Source: Caprella mutica
Taxonomy: Eukaryota; Arthropoda; Malacostraca; Amphipoda; Caprellidae
Reading direction: 5' to 3'
Length of the DNA stretch: 64,000 nucleotides
Assembly: GCA_947561585.1 (NCBI GenBank)
Contig: CANNZV010002515.1
Coordinates: 1-64,000 of the forward strand
In this document: positions 34,036-45,600 of the stretch, piece by piece
Numbering within the stretch: the first letter of the stretch is position 1
Layout of the letters: every line of letters starts with the position of its first letter
Translations under genes and position numbers: made by a program
The notes under the pieces: model-generated
Told to the model about the DNA's origin: nothing
Databases searched by the model: none
What the model saw: the letters and a program-made list of their open reading frames with translations, nothing else

Positions 34036-34725
34036 CCGTGGGGAATATCATATCTGAGCCGTGGGATATAAATCGCGAGCCGTGGGATATAAATCGCGAG
34101 CCGTGGGATATAAATCGCGAGCCGTGGGATATAAATCGCGAGCCCGTGGGATAAAAAATGCGAGCCGTGGGATAATAAATGCGAGCCGTGGGATAATAAA
34201 TGCGAGCCGTGGGATAATAAATGCGAGCCGTGGGATAAAAAATGCGAGCCGTGGGATAAAAAATGCGAGCCGTGGGATATAAAAATGCGAGCCGTGGGAT
34301 ATAAAAATGCGAGCCGTGGGATATAAAAATGCGAGCCGTGGGGATATAAAAATGCGAGCCGTGGGGATTATAAAAATGCGAGCCGTGGGATATAAAAATG
34401 AGAGCCGTGGGATATAAAAATGCGAGCCGTGGGATAAAAAATGCGAGCCGTGGGATAAAAAATGCGAGCCGTGGGATAAAAAATGCGAGCCGTGGGATAA
34501 AAAATGCGAGCCGTGGGATAAAAAAATGCGAGCCGTGGGATAAAAAAGCGAGCAGTGGGATAAAAAAAGCGAGCCGTGGGATAAAAAAAGCGAGCCGTGG
34601 GATAAAAAAGCGAGCCGTGGGATAAAAATGCGAGCCGTGGGATAATAAATGTGAGCCGTGGGATAAAAATGCAAGCCGTGGGATAAAAATGCGAGCCGTG
34701 GGATAAAAAATGCAAGCAGTGGAAA
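34036..34725. repeat. 21-23-bp minisatellite GAGCCGTGGGATAAAAAATGC
   Basis: About 30 copies with length variation in the A-run and a small number of point variants. Open frames of up to 246 codons on the minus strand and shorter ones on the plus strand are products of the period and not genes. Confidence 0.95.
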
Positions 34726-35029
34726 ATAAAGAAAGCCGTGGTGGAAGGAGCAATTACTACCAAGATTTAGTTACTTATAATTAACTTATTAACAGACCGG
34801 GAATATTTGATCAAGTGAAAATTCACATTTGATGAGCCGCGAAGTTTTGAAACTCCATATAAATGTCTTTTAGAAGACCATAAGTTTTGAAAAAAATTCA
34901 CATTGAATACAATCTGGCCTGTAGGCTGTACCTGGGCCTGGCTATAACAGTTATGATACCTATTACCTACTCCTACTCCAGAGTCCAGACTGTACCAAGT
35001 AAAATAGTATGGCTCATAAACTCTCCATA

Positions 35030-35235
35030 TGTCTCTTCAAAAAATAAAATCACACCAAATTTCTCTCCAAAATGATCAAATTATCATTAATTCTCTCCAA
35101 AATAACATTACAGCATAGCCTAGGAGAAAAATAAAAAATAGATAGGTAGTTCTCGCCATTTGCAATTGAATAGCTCCAAAGTCCAAATAACTGTCACAAA
35201 CTAAAAACTTGCCATTAAAATGACGATTTTGGACA
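35030..35235 (-). repeat. Dispersed repeat family B, copy 3 (inverted)
   Basis: Reverse complement of family B: CTCTCCAAAATGATCAAATT, TTCTCGCCATTTGCAATTGA and GACATGATTTATTACCT at the end. It also has a single, unduplicated target word. Confidence 0.7.
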
Positions 35236-35689
35236 TGATTTATTACCTAGGAGAATGCAAGTATGCAACCAGTGCCAACCACCAACCAGTTTTATTCCAG
35301 TCTGCAGAAACTGGTAAAGTTCATAAGATCTCTTATTCTGTTTGTAACAAAATTAATGTAAATATAGGAATTAATTTAAAATTATCCAGAGAGAATATCC
35401 CAAATATCTCCCATATTCTGCAGACTGGTTTTTGAAAGAAAAATCTATTTATTCCTATCTAAATTAATGGGAGCATAGCTTTTTGTTATGATTTCAGATA
35501 TTCAGTGATCCAGACTCAGACTGTACGAACTGGTAAACTGTTCTCCACGAAATGACTTTTTTCAAAAATCTGAGAAATAGCTGCCAACATGTTTCTGATA
35601 TTTTTTGTAATTACTTTTCTGAAATAGCAAATAATTGATATTACTATTCCTATTTCTGATGTTGATCCCTTAAATTAAGTCACTACCAC

Positions 35690-37505
35690 GTCACATGACT
35701 CATTTTTTATGTCCCCTACTACCATCCAAGGAGTATCTAATATTATTATGAGATTGCCAAACAAAAAAGGTTCTACAAACTGTATGCCTGTTTTTAACTG
35801 TATGCCTGTTTTTATAGTTAAAACACTCTCAAACTTTATAGCTCCGTTAATCTGTGACTTATCAACTCTTCTGTGAATGTAGGAGTGTTTTCTGATATTC
35901 TTAAGATAGCTAGAGTGGTGCCTGTTCTTAAGGCGGGTGATGTGAAGATCCCCAGTAACTATCGTCCAATATCAATCCTGCCATCATGTCAAAGATTATC
36001 GAGAAAATTGTCAAGAAACAAGTTACTCAGTTTTTGTGTGTTAACAACATCACTTATGATCGACAGTTCGGTTTTAGATCTGGTGAAGATGCAGTTCTGC
36101 ATTTTACTGATGTGTGTGCGTCTAACCTGGACAAAAAGAAGTATCCATAGCTATTTTCTTAGACCTAAACAAGGCTTTCCGATTTTGACACAGTCAATAA
36201 AGACATCATGCTGAGAAAGTTACAAAAGATGGGTTACAGAGGTGTCGGAATTGACTGGTTCTCTAGTTATTTGAGTGATCTTAAGTTGTATACTGACATT
36301 GGTGGATATCAATCGGAGGTAAAAATCTTAAATATTGGTCTACCACAATTTTCTCTGTATGTTAACGACATGCACAGGGTATCTGATAAATTGTCTTTTC
36401 TACATTTCACTGACGACACTATGATTTTTGTTAGTGGAGATAATTTGGAGGAATTGTATCATGATGTGAATAGTGTGATGGAGAAGGTAGTTGTCTGGTT
36501 GAATGCAAATAGGTTATCTTTGAACTCTAGTAAAACTAAAACTATGTTACTTACTCATTCGGCAATACCTGATAACTTGTATTTAAGTGTAAATGGAGCG
36601 ATCTTGGAACAAGTGGAGTCAATTAAATTTCTAGGTATTGTCACGTGTTGCCGGTATTATGTATAAAATGAGCCAAATTGTAACTCCCAGTATCTTGAGA
36701 ATTGTTTATTTTTCAATATTTCATTCCATTCTTGCTTATGGCGTGACGGTGTGAGGTGGATGTGGCACTACTAATTCTAGCAGATTACAAAGGACTCGAA
36801 GGAAAGCAATGAGGTTCTTGAGCACTGACGACCGCTATTCATTACCACTTTTTTCCAATGTTCATAAGTTGAGCATTCTTACTAAATTTCACAAATATTT
36901 AAACAATGCTAATAGTTTTTCGTATTTCAATCACAAAAATTTAGAATTAGTTCTTGCCCACAATCACTCGACCCGATTTTCCGTTCATGATAAATTAAAT
37001 ATCCCTAGGCACAGTAAAATAGTTTATCAGAGGCAATTCTATTACAATACAGTAGTAGGATGGAATGAGTTATTTATATCGTTGAAGTTTGTTGGGAGTG
37101 TTAAATTGTTTAAGCATAAATTGAAGAAAGAAATTCAGTTGGTTAAGAAATTGTTGCCAATTACAATAATGACACGCTTATTTAATTTTCATTGGGTTCT
37201 CTACTTTTTTTTTTTAAGTTATAAATGTAAACTATATAGCATATATAGCTAGGTCTTCTGAATTTTTTGTGCTTTGATTGGGGTTTGTACATACGCTGAA
37301 ATGTAATTTTTCTCATTATTATTTTTTTTACATGTTTTTAATGCCCAATAATAACCTGAAAAGGTTACCTGGAAGGGCTCAGAGATTATATTTGATTATA
37401 AATGCATATTTTAGTACTTATCATGTTATCTACTCTTTTTTTTTATTGGAAACATAGCTTTTTTAATGTACTCAATCTATTTTCTGAATAAAGTTATCAT
37501 TATCA
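35690..37505 (+). mobile_element. Second, decayed LINE copy
   Basis: RT similarity begins near 35,700 and the element ends in AATAAAGTTATCATTATCAT (37,487-37,506). It is 5'-truncated and differs in sequence from the 25.7-kb LINE. Confidence 0.8.
35873..37252 (+). pseudogene. LINE reverse transcriptase remnant
   Basis: Fragments in different frames: 35,873-36,214 (VVPVLKAGD, NYRPISILPS), 36,208-36,666 (YRGVGIDWFSSYLSD, then GLPQ joined directly to FSLYVNDM, FTDDTMIFV, IKFLGIV) and 36,809-37,252 (C-terminal region). The usual GVPQGSxLGP motif is cut by a short deletion after GLPQ, and the catalytic YADD is FTDD. With several frameshifts as well, this copy is dead and older-looking than the first LINE. 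Confidence 0.85.
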
Positions 37506-38186
37506 TATCGCTTCTTGCGGGACGCTAAAATCCTTATTTTTGTGTCACGTGACTGGCAATCTAGCATCAGTTTAGTTGAGAAATGATATAACTGAAACAA
37601 AATAAGGTTTTACACAGTCTTCATTAGCGTCATGCAATTGCTGCAACACTTCCTCTCTCTAAAGTATTTTATCATAAATCTACGGTGCTAGTTTGGTAGG
37701 CGATCTGTGAGGTTTATGTGATCTGACAAATGCATTAGTTTTTTTATTTTAATATGATAATTTTTCTGTTTTAGTTTAGTTTTCAAGTATTCCCATACTA
37801 AGGATTTGTATGTGTTAATGGTATATAATTATTCAAGAAAATTAAATATTATATTATGTATACAAATTACCTGTTTGTAACCTTGAAACAATTTATTCAA
37901 AAACACAATAAAATACAAATTTTTTCCAGATCGCATGCCAATTTGCCAAACCAGTAAATGTCACTCAGATCGCATACTAAACTAGCACTAATTTTTCTTC
38001 TACCAAAAATGAATTTTTTTTATTAGGTTTCGAAACCAGCTAAATATCATTCAATTAGATCACTAAACATAGTCACCCGAGTTCATTGAATAGCTAAATA
38101 ATAAATATCTAACTTGATTCTGTCCTTATTGATTGATCCATAAATAATTTGTTTCAGATTGATATTAACTTTTTTTTTATTTTATC
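37506..38186. other. Intergenic or 5' region of the following ORF
   Basis: AT-rich. A TTTGTTTCAG at about 38,149-38,158 just before the ORF could be a splice acceptor, which would make an upstream non-coding exon possible. Nothing else is identifiable. Confidence 0.35.
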
Positions 38187-38528
38187 ATGAGTTCACCCTC
38201 TAGATCTAATGAAAAAGCAGATTCTAGTAGCGATGATAAAAACAAAGAAAATAAATCAGATGGAGCAAACAAACAAGTATCAGGTACATTGGTGAATGAC
38301 AGACTCCGTGAACTAAGGTCTTCATTCAAAGGAGGCTCCTCCTCCTCCAGCAGTAGTAGCAGCTCCTCTTCAGGCAGAGGGAGATTGATACGGCAGGAGG
38401 CTTTTGATCTGGGTGATGAAGATGACTTTGGAGCTAATGCAATGCTTGACATGAACAACAACATAGTGACTTACAATGATGCTCAGCCTCCTGCCAATGG
38501 AGTGCTACAAGAGAGAAGACCTCCCTAA
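38187..38528 (+). CDS. Short serine-rich acidic protein, unrecognised host gene
   Basis: Encodes 113 residues, starting MSSPSRSNEKADSSSDDK, then a charged Lys/Asp/Asn-rich region, VNDRLRELRSSFKGG, a run of 12 serines, GRGRLIRQEAFDLGDEDDFG and a C-terminus ending QERRPP. The serine run uses mixed TCC, AGC, AGT, TCT and TCA codons, which argues for protein-level selection and against a simple microsatellite. Local GC content is higher than in the flanks. A possible acceptor (TTTCAG) lies just upstream and an AATAAA at 38,895-38,900. The protein looks intrinsically disordered; the segment ELRSSFKGG to DDFGANAML may be the conserved core. I recognise no family and infer no function. It could be the only coding exon or the last one. 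Confidence 0.6.
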   Translation: MSSPSRSNEKADSSSDDKNKENKSDGANKQVSGTLVNDRLRELRSSFKGGSSSSSSSSSSSSGRGRLIRQEAFDLGDEDDFGANAMLDMNNNIVTYNDAQPPANGVLQERRPP

Positions 38529-40574
38529 ATATTTTAAGGATCTTCTGAAGGTTGAGAGAAGGCATAGTCACTATCTAGTGTGCCTTCTGCTGCTCATTAT
38601 TTTGAGAGAAGATTTCCACACTACTCATTTTGATGATTGATAGTTGGTAGGATATTTGAATTATATAATTTTATTCAAAAAAAATTGTGATTCTAATATG
38701 TTGATTCTAGGAATCAATTCTACTGATCAATTTTTGAAAAAATTCTCCTTTTTTTTTCTAGCAAGGACAACATGGACTATATGAACTTCTCCAGGATTCT
38801 CAATTTGGTGGGTTGGAAGGACATTATTACTATGTTAATATTACCATTAACTACTTTGAATTAAAATATGTTACTTAAAAGAAATGCTGTTATTAATAAA
38901 GTGAGCCAAAAGGTGAAGCTCAAGTAGCTGAAGCTGCCTTTAGGATAAATGGTTTTAAAGTTTTACGGATGTTTTCAGTGTCAATAGTGTACTGTTCATA
39001 ATTGAATTACTCTCTCTAATGCAACATGATAGTATATTTTTTGGTAATTAGCGACATCTTGCTGCTTCACATGTTGGATAAATATTCCATATTCTGATGC
39101 TTTCAAGGATGAAATTAAAATAGTTTTTCAATTTTAAAACCATTGTTTTAATTGTACATTGTTTCTTATTACACCACGCTTCTTTTATAAGGGCTAAGAT
39201 AATCGAGACGCATTACTTGAAGCTGTTATATAATTGTATTTCCTCAAACATTTCATTTTCTATGAGGTAGAACCATAGAAAATTGTTTTGAGGGCTCAAC
39301 TTAATAGTACATTGTGGTGGTTGTTGAGGTGCGGTTTTTAGTAAATATAAATTCAATTGTACAGCATAGCTAAATGGTAGTTTTTTTTTAAAGTAGCACT
39401 GAAGAAGTGACCAAGATATTTTTGAAACTGTACTGGAAAAAACCTCGTACTAGACAAAACACACTTTTTGTCATTTGTCAGTTATTCTAGTGTAAATATT
39501 ACAAGGAGTTATAATTACAATACTGTTTTAAAGATAAATCTCTAATTTGAATTATATATTATATTCATTTATGCTGTTTTTGGATAAAACATAAGGCAGA
39601 ATCGGTTTCTGATTTAATGGTAGAGTCTGTGCTGAAAATAATTGATGTGAAAAGTTACAGAAAACAAGATACAGTGACGACTATTATAATTTGATAAAAT
39701 GATAATTTAATTTAAAAAAATATTATATTCAATTTAATTGAAACAAAGAAATCATACTGTTTCTAAATGTTTTTCCCTTCAAAATTGAGATGTTAGTCAC
39801 CATTAATTTGGCATTAAAGTTATCATAAAGAAATAGAGCTATCGAAATATTAAAGTCACCGCTTTACTTTTACAGAAAACGATGTTGGTCTAGTTACTAG
39901 TAGGAAACTGCTGAAGTGAGTTTCTTACTAGACCAAACAAACTTGGAACGTAACTCTGGTCTACTACGAGGTTTTGCTGTAATGGCAGTGCCACTGTTTT
40001 TGTGAATATGAAGCTACAGCAATTACATATTCAGCATGTAGCTAGCGGAAGCACCACTGCTTTTTAAAGTACGAATGCCTACCTCTGGGTGTATGTTGTC
40101 AGAATTAACTTTAAAAAGTTCAAAGTAGTGAATCAATTAAAATTCAACCATAATGTAACTCGCACTCCGTGTAATTAGTTTGATACTTTGATTCATATAA
40201 TTGTGTTACATTGAACAAACAGTAAGGCAAGTCCTCAGTTATCGGACATTTCCATTATTGGACACTAAGAATATATTTAATAACTTATTTTGATTAGTAT
40301 CTATAATTCCGGAAAGAAACACTACAATATTCACGATGTCAAGAAAAAATTAATTGCAATCTTATAATAACGAGCTCTTATAACCATTTGAAATAAGTCT
40401 GATGATTTTGGTAATAAAAGCGGGTCTTCCTGTAGTTATATTAAAAAAATAAATTGGTAGCTAACTGTAGGATAATAAAAGATTCTATTATGGCAACATC
40501 ATTTAATCAATTAAAAAATAGATTACATTATTTAATCAGTAGGGGCATAACGTCTGCTTTAACCACTGGAGAGT
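38529..40574. other. Probable 3' UTR then intergenic sequence
   Basis: AATAAA at 38,895 is a candidate polyadenylation signal for the ORF ending at 38,528. Beyond it I see no coding sequence. A short imperfect hairpin (GGTCTAGT...ACTAGACC, about 39,887-39,935) and a fragment resembling the palindromic MITE ends near 40,236-40,265 are present. Confidence 0.4.
38895..38900 (+). terminator. Candidate polyadenylation signal AATAAA
   Basis: The first AATAAA downstream of the serine-rich ORF. Confidence 0.4.
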
Positions 40575-40960
40575 CATATCGCTGACGTCAAAGGGAAAAT
40601 AAATACAAGCGACTGGAAGAAGCAGTCACAAAAGAAAGTGGCTGCACTGTGTCAATACTCATGGATGCAGAAAAGCTACTCTGTGAACACAGTCCTTTAC
40701 CATGACTGAAAGAGACGCAAGCACCGATGACTGCACTCACAGATGGAAGAGGAAAATGAAGAGGGGATAGTAAATGCAGACTACCTAACACAAAATTTAG
40801 ACCTCGTATTTGAAGAGCATAACCCTAGCACTATACTCTAAAAATTGCAACTACCGTTAAATAAATGGTATGAAGATGAAAATAGATAATCAATAATCCA
40901 AATTACAACAGTTTGGGGGCCACCCTTTTCTCTTCCATTCATAGATTACATCAAATAATT
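40575..40960 (+). repeat. Dispersed repeat family A, copy near 40.6 kb
   Basis: CATATCGCTGACGTCAAAGG, GGATGCAGAAAAGCTACTCT and the later CCTCGTATTTGAAGAGCATAACCCTAG block match the 5.3 and 43.85 kb copies. Confidence 0.85.
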
Positions 40961-41805
40961 TCAACACTAAACAGGAGTTTCGAGCAATTTGAGATTCATT
41001 GAATAAAAAGTATACCACAGACTTTATCTGTTAAATTTTAATCATTTCTTGCATAAGACGAGTTCAGTCTATTTATTTACAGATGGGATATGCAAATTAC
41101 GAAGCCTTTAAGTTGCCTATTAATAAAGAAGACCAATAGGTGTACCACTAGCAAGGCACTCTGTACTCACTGATATGCTTTAGTAACAACTATAGCTAGG
41201 TGATAAAATTTCTTGACATTAAAATGCCTGTCACACTTAACAAAATACTCTTTTTCACAATTATTTACACCTAATGATTAGGGTTTAAATATACAGTTAT
41301 ATGGTACACTCTTAGATAGTATACTTTATTAATTAACTCATTTTTATACACATCAATTCAATAGGATTCTCTTTACAAAAATATTAGGTATGGTGTAAAA
41401 TTTAACTTCTCAAAATTACTAACAATTAGAATAAAACTCTAAATTTATACATGGAGTTAAAAACTTGAATTTGGACTGTAATTATATTTAAAAATTCACA
41501 TAATTCTGCAAAATAAATGTCAATTAAGAAGCAGAATTATAATTTTAAAGATGAGAATTTATTTGTTTTTATTTTCACCATTTTGATTAGAAAATTTCCT
41601 ACATAATATACACAGAAGGTTCCTAAAATGTCAAATATTTAAAAATTCACATATAACCGATCGTAAAATATTAAATAACGGCAATAGATTTAATAGTTCT
41701 AAAGAATTGTCACTTGACGGTATAGGATATAAATAATCCGACCACAGATGAGTCAGAGACAAAGTCTCTTGTCGTGAATCACTTTAGGTAGTACTTAAGA
41801 GGCTT
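40961..41805. other. Intergenic sequence, no gene seen
   Basis: AT-rich sequence with no supported feature. Confidence 0.5.
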
Positions 41806-41945
41806 TTCACTCTGCTGGATGAGGCTTTTCACTATGTTGAAAAAGGCTTTTCACTCTGCTGGATATGGCTTTTCACTATGCTGAAAAAGACTTTTCACTT
41901 TGCTGGCGAGTTTCAATCAGCTGAAGAAGGCTTTTCACTTCTCAC
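41806..41945. repeat. Short tandem array with GGCTTTTCACT
   Basis: Six or so copies of a 20-24-bp unit (GGCTTTTCACTCTGCTGGAT / GGCTTTTCACTATGTTGAAA alternating), downstream of the ASPP gene. Confidence 0.85.
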
Positions 41946-42322
41946 TGTGGTAGTGTCAACCCCAAAAGGAGGGATTTTCATTCGGGGGTACAACTGCAAG
42001 CAAAAATGTTTATTATGGTAAAGTCATTCAATAACCAATTTGTAATCATAACTAATAGAGAACAAAACAAAATATCTTCCTGCTGAGACGATTTAGTAGA
42101 TTTATAATAAAAAGACTTTTCATTGTAGCTATCTAAATGTTGTTTTCTGTTGACAATGACGATTTAGACATAGATGTCGTGCACGTGTTTATGCTTTATG
42201 TATGTACATTATGATTGATCAGAATGAGGTGTGGCTTACTTTTTATGAATCGAAAATAAACTGAACACTGAAATTTATAACATTATTTATCGTTACTTTA
42301 TAGCTACATTGTAAATGTTTCA

Positions 42323-42328
42323 TTTATT
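42323..42328 (-). terminator. Candidate polyadenylation signal for the ASPP gene
   Basis: AATAAA on the minus strand 13 nt past the stop codon. Another AATAAA overlaps the TAA stop itself. The true site could also lie further downstream. Confidence 0.4.
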
Positions 42329-42340
42329 TACGATTAAATT

Positions 42341-42615
42341 TTATTTCATTCCACTATCATTGTGTGTATCACAAGGACTCACCCCTAAAAGGTTCCTCGG
42401 TAAGTACCCCTGCTGCGTAGTCTGGTCGGTAGTGGTGTTGCCAGTGGCAGAGTGCAGTTGTCCCCACCACCAATCCTTCTCATTCTCATCACCCCTTCTG
42501 AGGACTGTGATGGCATCACCACATCTAAAGGATATCTCGTCATGCTCCTCACCATAGTAATCATACACTGCGTACACCAAACCGCCATTCAGGATACCCA
42601 GTTTCTCCTGAATGC
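42341..42615 (-). CDS. ASPP: ASPP last exon: SH3 domain and stop
   Basis: The acceptor is TTTGCAG at 42,616-42,618 and the stop TAA at 42,341. It encodes [20 protein letters not shown] and the SH3 core with [23 protein letters not shown] and [10 protein letters not shown]. The loop between WWWGQL and GYLPRN is longer than in vertebrate ASPPs because of a Thr/Gln-rich insertion. The tail after LLGV is not vertebrate-like. Confidence 0.95.
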
Positions 42616-45600
42616 CTGCAAATTGTAAAAAAAAGATATAGGGTAAATCGAGAAATTATCGGTCATCTCAACATCTTCTGTAATATAAGGAAAAAAAGAT
42701 AATAAATTTTATTAACGTATACTTTTTTCTTATATGACCGAAAATGTGGAACTGTCCGAGCACCAAATGAAGCCACTCCTATCTGCAGAATACTGGTAAT
42801 ATGTCATTAAGTATTATAATCCTTTGAAACAACCTACAATCAATGAGATTTAACTACTTCATTCAAATGTGTAAATATTCACAGTCATAAAAGTCATGAA
42901 TTTATATGAAGGCATTTTGAGAGCTTACACCAGTTTGTGCTTTAACTCACTGTATAGGTACTGAGAGCAGCCATCGTAACCTTCCTCATCCTGTTCACAT
43001 TTCTCAGCAGGAGTCTCGTGATCGCTGCCAGTAGTCGCTAGGATACACGCACCGTGCTCTACTAGGAAACGAACCTAAGGAAATAACATCAAATTAGTCT
43101 CGGTAGAGTGATGGCAATGCTAAATAAGTTACAATAGTATGAGCATTAGATGATTAATAACAATATTATGTAGCTATACAACACAAAGACTTTCCATCAT
43201 TAAAAAGAAGTAGCTAGAATTCTAAAGGGCAGTACACACGTAGGGTTTTTTAAGTCTTTCCACCAGACGCTTTGCTAAGCTCCTCCTACTTTCCTCACGA
43301 GAATATAAGAAAAAACGATATAATTATTATTTATTTTAGTAATTATTATTTATTTTAGTTGGTATCCATGATACCTGCAAGTATCATGGATACCAACTCA
43401 AATAAATAATAATTATATCGTTTTTTCTTATATTCGCTTGGGAAAAGTAATAGTAAAGAACGTGATCGGTAAATAGATGTACCCAGAGTAATATGTTTGT
43501 GTTGTTTGAGGCTATAGTTCTCACCATGCCAAGGTTGTTACAAGAGGCGGCGCAGTGAAGGGGTGTCCAGCCGTCACTGTCCTGTGCGTTCACGTCACAG
43601 CCAAATGTGACCAGGAATGTGACTATGTCCAGGTGACCTGCACAGATGGCATTGTGCAGAGCTGTGATGCCTTCGTCATTGGCAGCAGAAGGGTTAGGTA
43701 CCTAACAAAAAATACAATTAGATGAAGAGATAATTTAAGTGCAATACGGTAAACAATTTGATAAATGGTTTCAGCATGGCTTGCTTAATATACATATTAA
43801 GTATGTTACTATACATGTTGTTAAGTATGTGTTATTTTATTTTAGTAGGGGTTTAATGTCTGCTTCGGAACCAAAGGCCATATCGCTGACGTCAAAAGGA
43901 AATTAAATACAAGGGACTGGAAGAAGCAGTCAGAGAGGAAAGTGGCTCCATGAACAAAGTCACTTACCACCGTCGGTGACAATGCTCATGGATGCAGAAA
44001 AGCAACTCCGTGAATGCAGTCACTTACCAAGGAATGTGACGAAACGGGACACAAGCACCGGTGGCTGCACTCACGGATGGAAGAGGTGATAGTAAATTAA
44101 GCCTACGAGCCTACCTAAAACAAAAATCTAAGACCTCGTAGTTGAAGAGCATAACCCTAGCGCTATCCTCTAAAACTGCAAGTAGGGTTAAAAAAATGAT
44201 AAACATGGTAAAAGTGAAAAAAGACAATCCATAATCCAAATAAAAACAGTTCGGGGCCCAAGGGACGCCACCCCCATTCTCTTCCATTCACCACAGACAG
44301 CTTCAGGATAGAGCCCCTGGGGGCTAAGTATGTGTTAATATACATATTAAGTACTTAATATGTATATTAAGTAAGCCATGGTTTCAGTAATTTTTATTAG
44401 ACTCAGCCAGACATCTATAAGGTCAATGATACAACCAAGTGTTAATAACAATTATTGACTTGATGCCATTAAAATTAAATTCGTTTTTGTACAATAGCGA
44501 AAAAGTGCATACAATTTAACTTGAAGGACTAGGGTTTGACACGTAAGAAAAAGTGTACAATAATTTTATCTTACGTGTCTGAAAATGTGGAACTGACCGA
44601 TAATTAAGAGCATTCTCTATCAACTATTTCAGATGTTAAAAAGGCATTAGATAATTGTTTGTTTATTTTTCCCTACCTCCATGACTGTTCTCTTAACCAG
44701 CTCCAGCTCCCCCTCCAGGGCAGCATCCAGGAGTAGAGCCAGGGGGTCGAAGCTGACTCTTCGGGGCAGACGGAGTGACCCACTTGACTTGAGGTTACCC
44801 TTCCGCCTGATTACTGCGCTGCTTTGGGGGTCCCTGCTTACCACTGAGAGAAAAAACAGATCATGAGTTATCTTAGTTTAAAAAGACACTATGTTTCCAA
44901 TAAAAACAAGATAAATTAGGGAACTATACTGGGAAAGGTTACTACGGCACCAACACAGATGAAAAGAATACATAAAGGAATTGTTTGTGTAGTATCTACT
45001 ATAAAATAAATACTTTAATCGATGCTTTTGTTGATAAATGACGACAATAGCTACAAATCTGCTCACAAGAGTTAGATATTACTATTTAAAAGTTACTGCA
45101 CAAGGCCATAAAGCAACATCGTCACATAATTACTAATGGGATCATTTATTTACCATCAGGCAAGAATTCAGCCGAGGCTGTGTTTAGAGTAGCAGCTCTG
45201 TCAGTTTCATCTTTGTCCGTGTGCCTGTTCCTTTGATCTTGGAACTTCTCCTCCTTATTCTCCTTGAGGTACCTATCGTCGTGATCCTCCATTTTAGTTC
45301 CGTTCTGACTAGCCATGAGATCGCTAGGAGGGGACTCATTCTCGGGGAACAAGAAGGAGGGAGGCATTTCAATCCTCCTGTCTCCGGTATGGTAACTACT
45401 CGTCTCTTTAGGCTCCTGCTCCGTATTCTCCACCATCGGGGAAGGTGTTTCCTCGTGCTTCTTCAAGTTAGAGATGGTGTTGGTAATAAGGGAGGTGGAG
45501 GTAAGGGTTGGGGTCAGGCTTGATGTGGAGGGGGTGAGACTTTCAGATTTACTGGAGCTATTGCGTGAATTGCTCACAGGCAGTTTAGACACTGTGGGTT

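Noticed and set aside
34013..34763. Frames of up to 246 codons with repeated IPRLAF/SHGSHF words
   Set aside because: They are products of the 21-23-bp GAGCCGTGGGATA minisatellite.
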